DNA of 64,000 nt. Source: Petrolisthes cinctipes (taxonomy: Eukaryota > Arthropoda > Malacostraca > Decapoda > Porcellanidae). The stretch covers positions 977,424 through 1,041,423 of the forward strand of contig JAWQEG010001420.1 of assembly GCA_033782935.1 (NCBI GenBank). The letters run 5' to 3'. Shown piece after piece: positions 10,908-20,412 of this stretch (position 1 is its first letter; each line of letters opens with the position of its first letter). The position numbers and the translations under genes are program-made. The notes under the pieces were generated by a model that was not told where the DNA came from, did no database searches, and worked only from the letters and a program-made list of their open reading frames with translations.

Positions 10908-13900
10908 TTACAATTTGTGGAGAAGGCCAGCCTCCTCCACATATGAGAGGGTGTTCCCTCCCACACCACAAGCCTCCTCCCCGAGGACCTGAGAGAGACT
11001 GTAAGAACCGTCACCCTCCTGGTACTCAGAGAGGTGCCTACGACGAAGGTCACCAAGGCTGGGACACTCAACAATAAGATGCCGCACTGTCAAAGGGACC
11101 AGACAATCATCACAGTAGGGAGGGTGAGCCCTCTCCATTAAAAAGCCATGAGTCAATAATGTGTGGTCAATGCGCAGACGGACAAGAGCCGTCTCCCACC
11201 GGCGGGACAGGCCACTGTAGCTCCACAAACCAAGGTGCTGGCGGATGTCGCGGAGCTTGTTAGCCCCGATGGCATCCCATCTGTCCTGCCAGCAGGAACA
11301 AACAGTAGCATCTATGTAGGGTCGAAGGTCCACTGCAGGAACAGGATGATGCCTGGTAGGAGGCCGGGAATTGGAGACCGCAGCCTTAGCCAGGGCGTCA
11401 GCCCGCTCATTCCCATCAACACCCACATGGGCCGGGACCCAACAACAAGTGACTTTGTGGCCACGACGACCAAGGAGGACAAGCCACTCAAGAATGGCCA
11501 ACACCAGGGGATGGGAAGAGTTAAAATTACACAAGGCCTGCAAGGCACTACAGGAATCGCTAAAAATAGTAAACGGAGGCTGAGGGAGAGTAAAAATTAC
11601 TTGGAGGGCATATAAAATAGCCGAGAGCTCAGCAGTAAAAATTGACATGACAGAAGGGAGCCTGCCGCCACGGCAAAAGTCAGGAAAGACAACTCCAAAG
11701 CCAACTCCAGCATCAGACTTTGACACATCAGTGTACACGAGTGAAGGCATGTTCTAAAAAGAGGGAACGAGCCACTGGAGGAGAAAGAGATTCCTTCTTG
11801 TCTGTAAAGCAGGTGCAGGGAAAAACTTCTGGAAAAAGCCATGGAGCCACCCTGGGGACCCTCACAGGACAAATCTGTAAGTCATCAATGCCCATCTCCT
11901 CCATAGCCTTCCTGACCTGGAAGCCAAAGGGCCATGGTGTACAAGAATGTAAAAGGTAGTACTGAGACATGATATCAGATGACACCGCCAAGCAGGGAAG
12001 GGAGTCAGGAAGTCGATGTAATCGATGCCAACAACGAACCATCAAGGACTGGCGACGGAGATCAAGAGGTGGCTCATTAGCGTTCACCAGGAGACTGGGG
12101 ATTGGGGACGACCTGAAGGCTCCGGTCGCCAGACGTACTCCAGCATGATGAACAGGGTCTAAAACTCTGAGACGGGCATCGGTGGCAGAAGAGTACACCT
12201 CACACCCATAGTCGTGTTTTGACCTAATAAGAACATGGTATAGGCGGAGGAGGGTGGCCTGATCAGCCCCCCAGGATGTATGGCCCAGGGCCCTCAACAG
12301 GTTAAGAGCCTTGAGGCAAGAGACCTTAAGTGTACGTAAGTGTGGCACCCAAGTCAAAAGTTTGTCAAAAAGGAGACCCAAAAAGCGAGTCTCCTCGACA
12401 CAGCGTATCCGATGACCATACATGAATAAGTCCGGATCGGGGTGGACGCCTCGGATGCCGCAGAAGTGCATAGCAACTGTCTTTGAAGGAGAAAATCGAA
12501 ACCCATGAGAACCAGTCCAACGTGACACCCTGTCAAGGGCAAGCTGCATGCGCCGCTCTGCCACTGACATACGGGAAGCAGCAAACCAGACTGCTAGGTC
12601 GTCAACGTACATCGAGTTAGCTGTACCGTCTGGAAGGGATGAGGCAATGGCAATAATTGCTACTGCAAACAATGTGACACTGAGGACGCTTTCCTGGGGG
12701 ATGCCCTCCTCCTGTGCAACAGATGCTGAGTGGGTGGTACCAACCCTCACAGAAAAAACTGTGACCACTGAGAAACTCCTTAAGAAAGCGTGGAATGCTA
12801 CCCCGCAGGCCATATAAATGGAGTTGCTGCAGGATGCCATATTGCCATGTAGTGTCATAGGCTTTCTCTAAATCAAAGAATACACAGACAAGGTGTTGAT
12901 GTTGTGCAAAGGCCTCGCATGCAGCAGCTTCCAACCTGACCAGAGCATCTGTAGTGGAACGGTGTTTACGAAAGCCAGACTGGGACGGAGACAGAAAATC
13001 ACCCCGTTCTAAGAAGTATACCAGTCTGACATTCACCATCTTTCCAAATAGTTTACAGAGACAGGAGGTCAAGGCAATTGGTCGATAATTGAGGGCAACA
13101 CCAGAGTCCTTGCCCAGCTTGAGGAAAGGAAGGATGGTAGCAACCCTGCACCCAGAAGGGAAGACACCCTCCAGCCAGATTCTGTTATATAAAGCTAAAA
13201 GAAGTGAGATCGCCTCCTCACCCAAGTGTCGTAACAATGCATATGGGATGTTGTCTGGCCCAGGAGAAGTGTCGCCGCAGAGAGAGAGAGCAGAATGCAG
13301 GTCTCTCAGGTTGAATATATGGTTATAACTTTCATTCTCGTTTCCTGAGAAATCCAGGACAGTACGCTCCTTGGCTCTTAACTCATGCCTGACAGCCAGA
13401 GGTCGAGAGTCACGGCTGGAGACTTTTGCAAAAGCCTCCGCCATGGTATTGGCTACTGTCAAACCATCCATGATCTTAATTCCATTGACCTTAAGTACAG
13501 GTGGAGAACTAGGAGAAAACTTCCCTGCCATCATACAGACTCTCCTGAACACTTGGGTGAGTGCAGTTTTAGTATTAATTGAAGACACATAGGCCTTCCA
13601 AGATGCGCGTCGTGCCTCTTTTAAAACTCGTCTAGCCCGAGCCCTTGCCCGTCGGAAGTCCTCTTAAAGAGTTGGGTCCCCACGATTGCGACGAAGGCGA
13701 GAGAAAGCAGCGCGCTTCTCCCGCACAGCGTTGGTGCAGACTGATGACCACCAAGGGACAGGACGTTTGGGAAAGTAACCAGAAGTTCTAGTGATAGAGT
13801 TGAGAGCAGCAGAGTGGAGCATATCAGTGAAATATGTTACAGCCTCGTCAGAGCTACTAAAATCGGTTACAGAAGAGACCGAAGAAGTTAGCTCTCTAAA

Positions 13901-14220
13901 AAAACTGCCAGTCAGCCTTCTCTAATTTCCACCTAGGAAGACGAGACTGTGGTTCTTACCTGTTACCTTCTAAAAGTATAGGGAAATGGTCACTGCCATA
14001 TAAATCAGGCAACACTCTCCAAGTAAAATCCAACAGAGCACTGGGTGAGCAGAGGGAAATGTCAATGGTGGTAAAAGTCCCAGTAGTGCTATTAAAATGT
14101 GTCACATCTCCCGTATTTAAAACCCCTAATCCTTCATCCTCAATAAAAGAAGCCAATAAAACACCACTGGGATTGACCGAACTGTCACCCCACAGAAGGA
14201 CACAATTCCACTGAAGGACC
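10908..14220 (-). pseudogene. LINE ORF2 remnant: endonuclease scrap, reverse transcriptase, RNase H
   Basis: Translating downward from 14220: QWNC, normally the endonuclease start, is joined in frame to LLWGDSSVNPSGVLL, which normally comes hundreds of bases later; then LYGSDHFPILL closes the endonuclease. The RT region follows, with SPGPDNIPYALLRH, LNYRPIALTSCLCKLFGK, SQSGFRKHRSTTDAL, FFDLEKAYDTTW and the catalytic YVDD at 12609-12598. RNase H shows YTDVSKS (D at 11729), AELSAI, FSDSCSAL and WVPAHVGVDGNERADAL, so its acidic residues are present. A cysteine/histidine tail (CDDCLVPLTVRHLIVEC) precedes the stop at 10908. Damage: stop at 13956, a frameshift just after it, a stop near 13664, and frameshifts near 12760 and 11750. 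No active product is expected. Confidence 0.92.
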
Positions 14221-16114
14221 TTGAACGGTGTTTCTTTAGTACTGATTTTTGGGAAGCCTCACGGAGGTACTTCCCACTACCACCTCGACCTGAGGGTTTA
14301 CTCAAACAATAAGATTTGTCTAATCCTAGGCCACTAGAAGAAGAGCGAACCCGAGGAGTAGTATGTGGGGCAGTAATTGGGACCCGTAGACGAGTCCCTG
14401 AAGCATCTGATATGTTAGAAGATGAAGGTATATGAGCTGGGATATTCTTTGAAACAATTACATTGGTTTTGTCCTGTACAGCAGTGGTATCACTGACACA
14501 GGCAGATACATCAACATCCATAATACAGGTGGTAGAATCACTCCGCTGCTCAAGCGGAAGAGAAACTGAATCTTTTGAAGTAACAACATATGTGGCATCC
14601 ACATTAACTTCACGCCCCTCTGATGATCCCGAAGGAAGCTTGCGAGGAGGAACTTCTGTTGAATCAAGAGATTCATCAGACCCACGAGAACGCTTCTTGT
14701 GAAATTGAGAGGAAACTATGGATGAGTCCACAGAGATGGTTGCCTTACAAGGTGGAATATCTATAGAGTCAAGTGCCTCAGAGGAACCACGAAGGCATCT
14801 CTGTGGCAGTTTAGGTGACTTAAGTTTCCTTTTTGGAGAGCGTGTGGCAGTGTGTGAGCCTCTACCACATGGATACCTTTAGCTAAAATCTGAGAATTGT
14901 CATCAGTTGAAGGTTTAACAGAATGAGAGTCTGATAAAGTTTCCAAGACAGAGAAACTATTATGTAGAGTAACCTTAGAAACATTCTCACTTGAGCAAAA
15001 AGCAGAAAGCAGCTGCCTCTTGAGAGGGTTGAGAGGGTGCTGCAACCAATTTAGGGCGAAGGGAGGAGGCGTATGTCTTCACACCACCATCCTTCTGTCG
15101 CCTGAAGTTGAGTTGCCGTCTGGCACTACCTATGCTAATGAATTGAATATTAGCCAAGTGGAGGATATCCTGCTCAAGGAGGTACATCTTACATTGGCGA
15201 GAACGCAAGGGGTGAGCATCTCTGTATTAAAAGCAGTAACTCTCTGACCGACACTCAGAAGTAAGATGTGAGTCAAGAGCAGAACAATTACCACACCGGG
15301 AACGGTTGTTGCAGTTCCTCCTCCCATGACCAAACTCATAACAACAAAAACACTGTAGGGGACGCTCAACAAAAGGCTTCACCTCAAATGAGGTGGGGTT
15401 AATGTTAATGCGATCTGGGAAATGCGAGCCATAGAAAGTGAGGATGATCATATTTTTACTGCCTTTCATCTTCGTTACCCGTTGGACACTGTCTGGGCAC
15501 ATAGCGAGAATGTCCTCTTCAGAGAATTCATACAGGTCCTCATTATATATACGCCCCTTGCTATAATTAAATGTTCGATGTGGTTTAATAGATTCAAACA
15601 TGCTATCAGAAGGACAGGGGAGATTGAGGAGCATCATGGCCTGTGTAAGATCTTTGGCTCTGATTAAAATGCCCGTACTATATTTCTTTATGTGGCCCAT
15701 TGGTAATAATCCAATTTCTTTCTCCAGATACCGGGAAGCATGGATAAGGTTACCACGTCCCTCCCTGTAGTAAGCCACAAACCAAAAGGGTGTAGGAACC
15801 CGACATTCCTTTGGGACATACTCTACAGAGTCATCAAATATATTAGGGCAGTAGTCATTGTCACTGTCAACTACATTGGTGGACCGCATCATCTGAACTT
15901 TACAATGAGTATCCCCCACCGTCAGAGAATCTTTTGCCTCAAATGCTGCTTTGGCAGCAGCATTTGTATTGAAAGTAATATAGCACTGATTAGACCTACA
16001 ATCACTGTCATATGTGATTCGGATTCGAAGAACTACTCCAAAACACTTAAAAATGGAGTAAATAGCGCCATAGGAAAAGGATGCAAGTACATTCGTTAAC
16101 ATTAACGTGTCCAA
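14200..16114 (-). pseudogene. LINE ORF1 remnant: gag-like RNA-binding protein with CCHC knuckles
   Basis: From 16114 down, a 295-residue open stretch has an RRM-like N-terminus (VVLRIRITYDSD; CYITFNTNAAAKAAFEA, residues 28-60) and two zinc knuckles: C255-x2-C-x4-H-x4-C268 and C274-x2-C-x5-H-x4-C288. The frame stops with TAA at 15229-15227, exactly where a third knuckle begins, and continues in the same frame as RDAHPLRSRQCKMYLLEQDI and FISIGSARRQLNFRRQKDGG. A frameshift near 15030 and another near 14800 lead into a Ser-rich tail with an echoed motif (RGSSEALDS, RGSDESLDS). A stop precedes the first part of the frame, so the true start was probably lost to a frameshift. Such proteins coat LINE RNA. 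Confidence 0.85.
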
Positions 16115-16705
16115 ATCGCTAACAGGTTCTTCGACACAACACCCAACCTGCTAGGTCTAGTCTTATTTGCAGCTTTCTGCATATTACCACTACCAGAGAG
16201 TGACGTCTCGAGGGCCTGGTCGACCACCGCTCGAGGAAGAGATTGGGGCTTTTCTTTATCAATATATCATTGATTTGATATTTTTGGCCCCAGGAGCCAA
16301 GAGCTACTACCTACCGGGCAGATGAGGGGACCGAGCGCTGGTCGCTGTGGGCGACCACTGGGCCACTCGTTTTAAAAAGCAGCCCCAATGGCTCGAAAGT
16401 TTGCCCACGATGGTGCTGAGACCCCCTTCCCCAACATCTCCCGGCCCAGACACCCAACCATCCAACATAGGACAGCCCCTAGAGGGCAGTCCCTATGGAG
16501 GGCAGCGCTGTTGGCCCATACTGGCAGCCTAATGCATGGGAACCATTTAGTCTGGTCTCTCACTGGCGACCTTACTAGCATGGGAAGCCCTCTCTCCCCG
16601 AAATCGGGGCAGAGGAGGGGCCGGAGCCCCCTCTAGTCTAGCTCGCTAGGTCTCAGAGACACACAAGCCCCCCTACCATGTCAAGGCGGTTCCCGTTTGG
16701 GGGGG
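16115..16705 (-). other. LINE 5' leader
   Basis: GC-rich sequence between the ORF1 frame and the 5' boundary at 16705 fixed by the duplication. It is compositionally unlike the AT-rich flanks. Such leaders usually carry the internal promoter of the element; I see no motif certain enough to name. An ATG at about 16183-16181 opens a short frame (QKAANKTRPSRLGVVSKN) that could be the original ORF1 start if one frameshift is assumed. Confidence 0.6.
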
Positions 16706-16718
16706 ATCAGAGACTGGA
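16706..16718. repeat. Target-site duplication, right copy (13 bp)
   Basis: Identical to 10602-10614. It includes the splice acceptor CAG and the first eight bases of exon B. In this copy the upstream pyrimidine tract is replaced by the LINE 5' end, which reads as a G-rich run. Confidence 0.92.
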
Positions 16719-16914
16719 GATGGAGGAAATCAAGGAGACCATTGAAGAAATATTCTTCCAACCCTTCCTCCACAGTTACTGGAGGAAGTGTGTGAACACC
16801 TTATCAGCATTGGTGTAGATACTGTTAATGATATTCACTATGTGAAGGCATCCCATCTTACACCCATGTAGAAAGAGATTCAAGCACGTAAACTTATTGA
16901 TAAATGGAAACAAG
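16711..16914 (+). pseudogene. Exon B of the SAM-domain gene: SAM (sterile alpha motif) domain
   Basis: A 204-base exon bounded by ATCAG/AGACTGG and CAAG/GTACAG. It begins with two bases completing a codon from exon A and ends one base into a codon that exon C completes. Codons from about 16752 give LPTLPPQLLEEVCEHLI, SIGVDTVNDIHYVKASHLTP and KEIQARKLIDKWKQ: the LL-EV-L-GV-D-YV-L-IQARKL-W pattern of a SAM domain, a helical protein-interaction module, resembling SAMD3-like proteins. In-frame TGA at 16743 and TAG at 16869 break it. A competing acceptor (CCTCCACAG at 16767-16775) would avoid the first stop but not the second. This and the LINE make the locus a pseudogene. Confidence 0.7.
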
Positions 16915-17406
16915 GTACAGTATAATGCATGCCATATTTTTTTAAGATTAGTTTACCTTACTGTACAGTTCTTGCCTGCATTTAAGACTCAGGTAATATT
17001 CTATATTAGCTTATGAGTTGTGTCCTAGCAAACTTGGCCAATCTTTTTTTTTTTTACAGTACCGGTACAGTACTGTATATTCAGACACTTGATGTGGGTT
17101 GTCATTTAACTGCAGGTCCAATTAAAACAGAGTATCACTGTTGCTTGTTATGTAACTTATTGTTCCCATGTACCCACAAAATACTTATACATCATCTTTT
17201 TGATGAAATGTTGTCTCATCTTCTTCTCAATTATGTTTCTTATAAATTAACTCATACAAAAATGGAATGCAGGAAGGGAGAAGTGAAGGAAGGAAGCACT
17301 GTGTGAATTATGTACAGTGTTGTGGATGGGCATGTTATTGCATATGGGCTTAAGTACTATGCATAATCAACACCAACATTTTTTATTGGTTCTCTTAATA
17401 TTTCAG
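16915..17406 (+). other. Intron B-C
   Basis: 492 bases between a GTACAG donor and the acceptor CTTAATATTTCAG. It includes an 11-base poly(T) near 17046-17056 next to an ACAGTACCGGTACAGTACTG motif. No gene recognised. Confidence 0.5.
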
Positions 17407-18414
17407 TGGCACCGGCATCACATGAATTATCACACTCATCACAGGAACTATCACACTCATCACATGAATTATCACACTCATCACAGGAAGATACACACTC
17501 ATCACAGGAAGATACACACTCATCACAGGAATTATCACACTCATCACAGGAAGATGCACACTCATCACAGCAAGATACACACTCATCACAGGAATTATCA
17601 CACTCATCACAGGAAGATACACACTCATCACAGGAAGATGCACACTCATCACAGGAAGATACACACTCATCACAGGAATTATCACACTCATCACAGGAAG
17701 ATACACACTCACCACAGGAAGATACACACTCATCACAGGAAGATGCACACTCATCACAGGAAGATATACAATCATCACAGGAAGATATACAATCATCACA
17801 GGAAGATACACACTCACCACAGGAAGATACACACTCATCACAGGAAGATACACACTCAATTCAGCCAATTGTTTCAGCTCTAGATGATGGAGAAATCAGT
17901 GCCAAGCTACAACCAATCACATTGGGCTGAAGATTATACAATACCCTGGAAAAGATTTTCAAAGACAAATTTGCTCGTTTCCTTAGAAAAAGGACAGAGA
18001 CTTAAGCCTTCTGCTAGAAGAGAGATGGTGAGAGTGTTGGTGGATGATATATCAAAAATCTCAGAAAGACCAGGGAAGAAATCACTGGCAGTAATTGCTG
18101 AGAGAATTGTTAAAACTTATCCGGCATCGTTTTTAGATGAAATTGATGGAACACTTGTTGGAACAGGTTTTGACTCTTTATTTAAACAGTTAATGGCAAG
18201 GTTTGATAATATAAATAGAGGGCCTAATAGTAATTCAATCAAAAGAAAAGTAAACTGTTCCCATGAAAATGAAGAAATAGACACTGAGGGAGCTGGTCTA
18301 ATCAGAAGAGTACAGGTGTGTTTTAATGATAAATATAGGTGTATTAATTATATGCCCAAAGATTATCCGGATGGGGAATCTGAAACAACACAAGAAGACA
18401 GGAAAACTTACTGA
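17407..18414 (+). pseudogene. Exon C of the SAM-domain gene: heptad-repeat region and conserved C-terminal segment
   Basis: Joined to exon B, the frame reads VAPASHELSHSSQ and then about 20 seven-residue repeats (DTHSSQE, LSHSSQE, DAHSSQE). It continues through IVSALDDGEISAKLQP and stops at 17928. The conserved part continues one frame over: SHWAEDYTIPWKRFSK, GQRLKPSARREMVRVLVDDI, SLAVIAERIVKTYPASFLDE and INYMPKDYPDGESETTQED, ending at a TGA at 18412. I recall this Y-IPW / REMVR / IA-RIV-YP-SF / P-GE-QE order from SAMD3-like and other uncharacterised multicopy proteins, where more protein normally follows, so the 3' end may be truncated. A single indel between about 17860 and 17925 explains the frame change. 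Confidence 0.65.
17413..17855 (+). repeat. 21-bp coding minisatellite (heptapeptide repeat)
   Basis: About 21 tandem 21-bp units of the type GATACACACTCATCACAGGAA. Because 21 is divisible by three, the unit keeps its frame and encodes seven residues (D/L-T/S/A-H-S-S-Q-E). For the same reason the other frames, including the minus strand, stay open, so long frames there are shadows. Units alternate between GATACACAC, GATGCACAC and TTATCACAC starts. Confidence 0.95.
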
Positions 18415-18563
18415 ATAATTACTGAAAACATTACTGAATAATGAGAGTTTGGAGGACTACATTGACTCCAAATTGACCACAAAAGGTTGATTTCCTTAAG
18501 GTGGCATATAGCACATTGTTATGGGTGATAAATTTAGAGCAATGATTTCTCCAAACTATTCCA

Positions 18564-18715
18564 GATATTGTATCAATATTTCTGCCTTTATTAAATTGAA
18601 TATTGTATGAATATTTCTGCTTTAAATTAAATTGAATAGTGCATGAATATTTCTGCTTTAAATTAAATTGAATATTGTATAAATATTTCTGCTTTAAACT
18701 GAATATTGTATGAAC
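18564..18715. repeat. 36-bp tandem repeat, about 4 copies
   Basis: AT-rich units starting AATTGAATATTGTATG at 18594, 18630 and 18666, with partial units on both sides, give an exact 36-bp step. Not coding. It follows the decayed SAM-domain gene by about 150 bases of unassigned sequence. Confidence 0.9.
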
Positions 18716-18796
18716 GTGATATAAGTTGTTAATGTCAAACATCCCTAAGTTTGATATACCGTAGGTCTTACCTTGTGCAACTCCGTATAGGCTGTT

Positions 18797-18940
18797 CAGG
18801 TTAGGTCTTGGTAGTCTGCTATGGTTAGGTCCCGCTAGTCTGCAATGGTCCAGATTAGGTTAGATTGGGTTGGGTCGGGTTGGGTTGGGTTTGGTTGGGG
18901 TGGGTTAGGTTGGATTAGATTATGTTAGGTTAGGTTAGGT
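18797..18940. repeat. TTAGG-type repeat tract, left arm of an inverted pair
   Basis: CAGGTTAGGTCTTGGTAGTCTGC-like units, degenerate GGGTTGGGT repeats and a short perfect TTAGGTTAGGTTAGG end. The arthropod telomere repeat is TTAGG. The same order occurs reversed and complemented around 23978-24060. I read it as an interspersed repeat or element end, not a telomere. Confidence 0.7.
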
Positions 18941-20412
18941 ATGTATGGCTAAAAACAGGACATTTGCACAATAAATGGATGTAAAAATTGAACTAATCAC
19001 TTGAAAAAAATTGAACTAATCACTTGAAAAAATCTTAGAAAAGCAATATTTTGTCTGAAAATTTCACACGTGTAGCTCAGAAAATATACCCAATTTTTTA
19101 ATTACAAAAAAAAACATTGTATAGACAAGGGAAACCATTATGAAATATGAGTAATAAAAACATCCGGTAATTATCTAATCTATTGCCATTTTCTATTACA
19201 ATATTTTTATCTTCTTTATTCACAAATTCATAATATTCTAAAACACTTTTATTCGGAAATGCCCCATTTCCAAGTTAGGTCATATTCAAATTTTGAAATT
19301 AGTATGACCTTACATGACATAATTAGGGGAAACCACAATCTGACTCAGCTCCTTTTTACTGTAGAGGCAAAAGCTCATTACCATCGTATTCCTCGTGTGT
19401 TTTTACGTATAATAACCAATTTTCATTGAAATCGTACATCAAATATTATTTTTCCCAATTTTTTTCACCAACTGAGGGATTTTTTTTTTTTTTTTTTTTT
19501 CAGAACTTCCTCATACTTTATGTGGACACTCTCCTTAGATTCAGCAACACTGTCATGAGCCAAGAACCCCATATGACTGCTACAAATGGGAAATTGAAAT
19601 CGCTTGAAAAGGGAGATAAAATTCCTGAGATGAAAACATTCCTCAAAAATAGGGTAATCATTTATCAAGGAAATGGAAACAACAAAATATGCTCATATAT
19701 ACGTGTATCACTTGTGAAAAGCTTCATGAACATGACATAAACACTGTTCGAGCTGTTATCAATTGCACCTGAAAAAGTGGGTCCTGAGAAAACTGCGAAT
19801 TTGTGATATAGGAAAGTTGGGCAGTCTAAAATAGTATCCCCCGTTTCCTTTACGTACTCTATCATATCTCAAGTATAGAGAATGTGTCTGATGTATGGTA
19901 AACTATTATTTTTGCATATATAACTACGCGAATCTTAATTCCTCGTTCATCACTGACATATACCAGCACAGTATGATACATATATATATATGATGCTATA
20001 TAGCAAAATATTATGATGTATTATGAATAATAAACAGTTCATATGATGGACTGAGAAGGGAGAATGAGATTTGAGATGGGTATGGGAGGTCTTATTGAAT
20101 TTGTGTGTGTGTGTGTGTGCCTACACTGCAATTATTTGTATGATCATTCACTTATTCATTATTTATTTGTTTATTTACCTATATAATTAGCCTTTACCGA
20201 CAAGTGTAACTTGTCTCACCCCTGGGGGATTATGGAAGTAGCTGACTCAACTAAAAGGGGTTTATTTTTACCAGGGATTGGCTCTTCCCTTTCCTCCTCA
20301 GCTACTTCTACCTTTTTACTCACGTCCTTGCTTAGAAGGCTCCTGCTTCATATGTGGTGCCTTCTTTGATGACTTTCTTTGCTTCTTCTTCCATTGCCTT
20401 TCGTTTCTTTGA
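18941..20412. other. AT-rich intergenic sequence without a recognised gene
   Basis: Contains a tandem doublet near 18985-19030 (TTGAACTAATCACTTGAAAAA), a 22-base poly(T) at about 19479-19500, a (GT)n tract near 20102-20119 and a segment at about 19263-19300 (ATTTCCAAGTTAGGTCATA) with a diverged direct-repeat partner near 23937-23967. Short open frames here lack homology I can recognise. Confidence 0.6.

Larger units (their letters stand above)
10615..16705 (-). mobile_element. 6.1-kb Jockey/I-like non-LTR retrotransposon with RNase H, inserted copy
   Basis: On the minus strand the order is: GC-rich 5' leader (16705 to about 16115), gag-like ORF1 with CCHC knuckles, ORF2 with endonuclease remnant, reverse transcriptase and RNase H, a 3' UTR, and a terminal AATAAATAAATCAATCAA tail at the 10615 side. 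Perfect 13-bp duplications flank it, so the insertion boundaries are known to the base. Both ORFs carry several frameshifts and stops, and most of the endonuclease is deleted, so this copy is dead. Jockey-group style RT together with RNase H places it in the wider Jockey/I group; the exact clade is uncertain. It lies antisense to the gene it interrupts. Confidence 0.93.

Noticed and set aside
11163..11615. Plus-strand frames across the 10.9-16.6 kb LINE (up to 150 codons)
   Set aside because: Antisense to the recognisable RNase H and RT coding sequence; no independent homology.
17317..17883. Frame encoding HHRKIHT repeats and the minus-strand VYLPVMS repeat frame
   Set aside because: Shadows of the 21-bp repeat. 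Splice phase from the SAM exon selects the SSQE frame instead.
18797..18940. True telomere or chromosome end
   Set aside because: Only a few perfect TTAGG units within degenerate sequence, and DNA continues for kilobases on both sides.
19426..19740. Possible small gene (104 codons) after the poly(T) tract
   Set aside because: The start lies in low-complexity poly(T)/Phe sequence and the rest has no recognisable domain or splice support.
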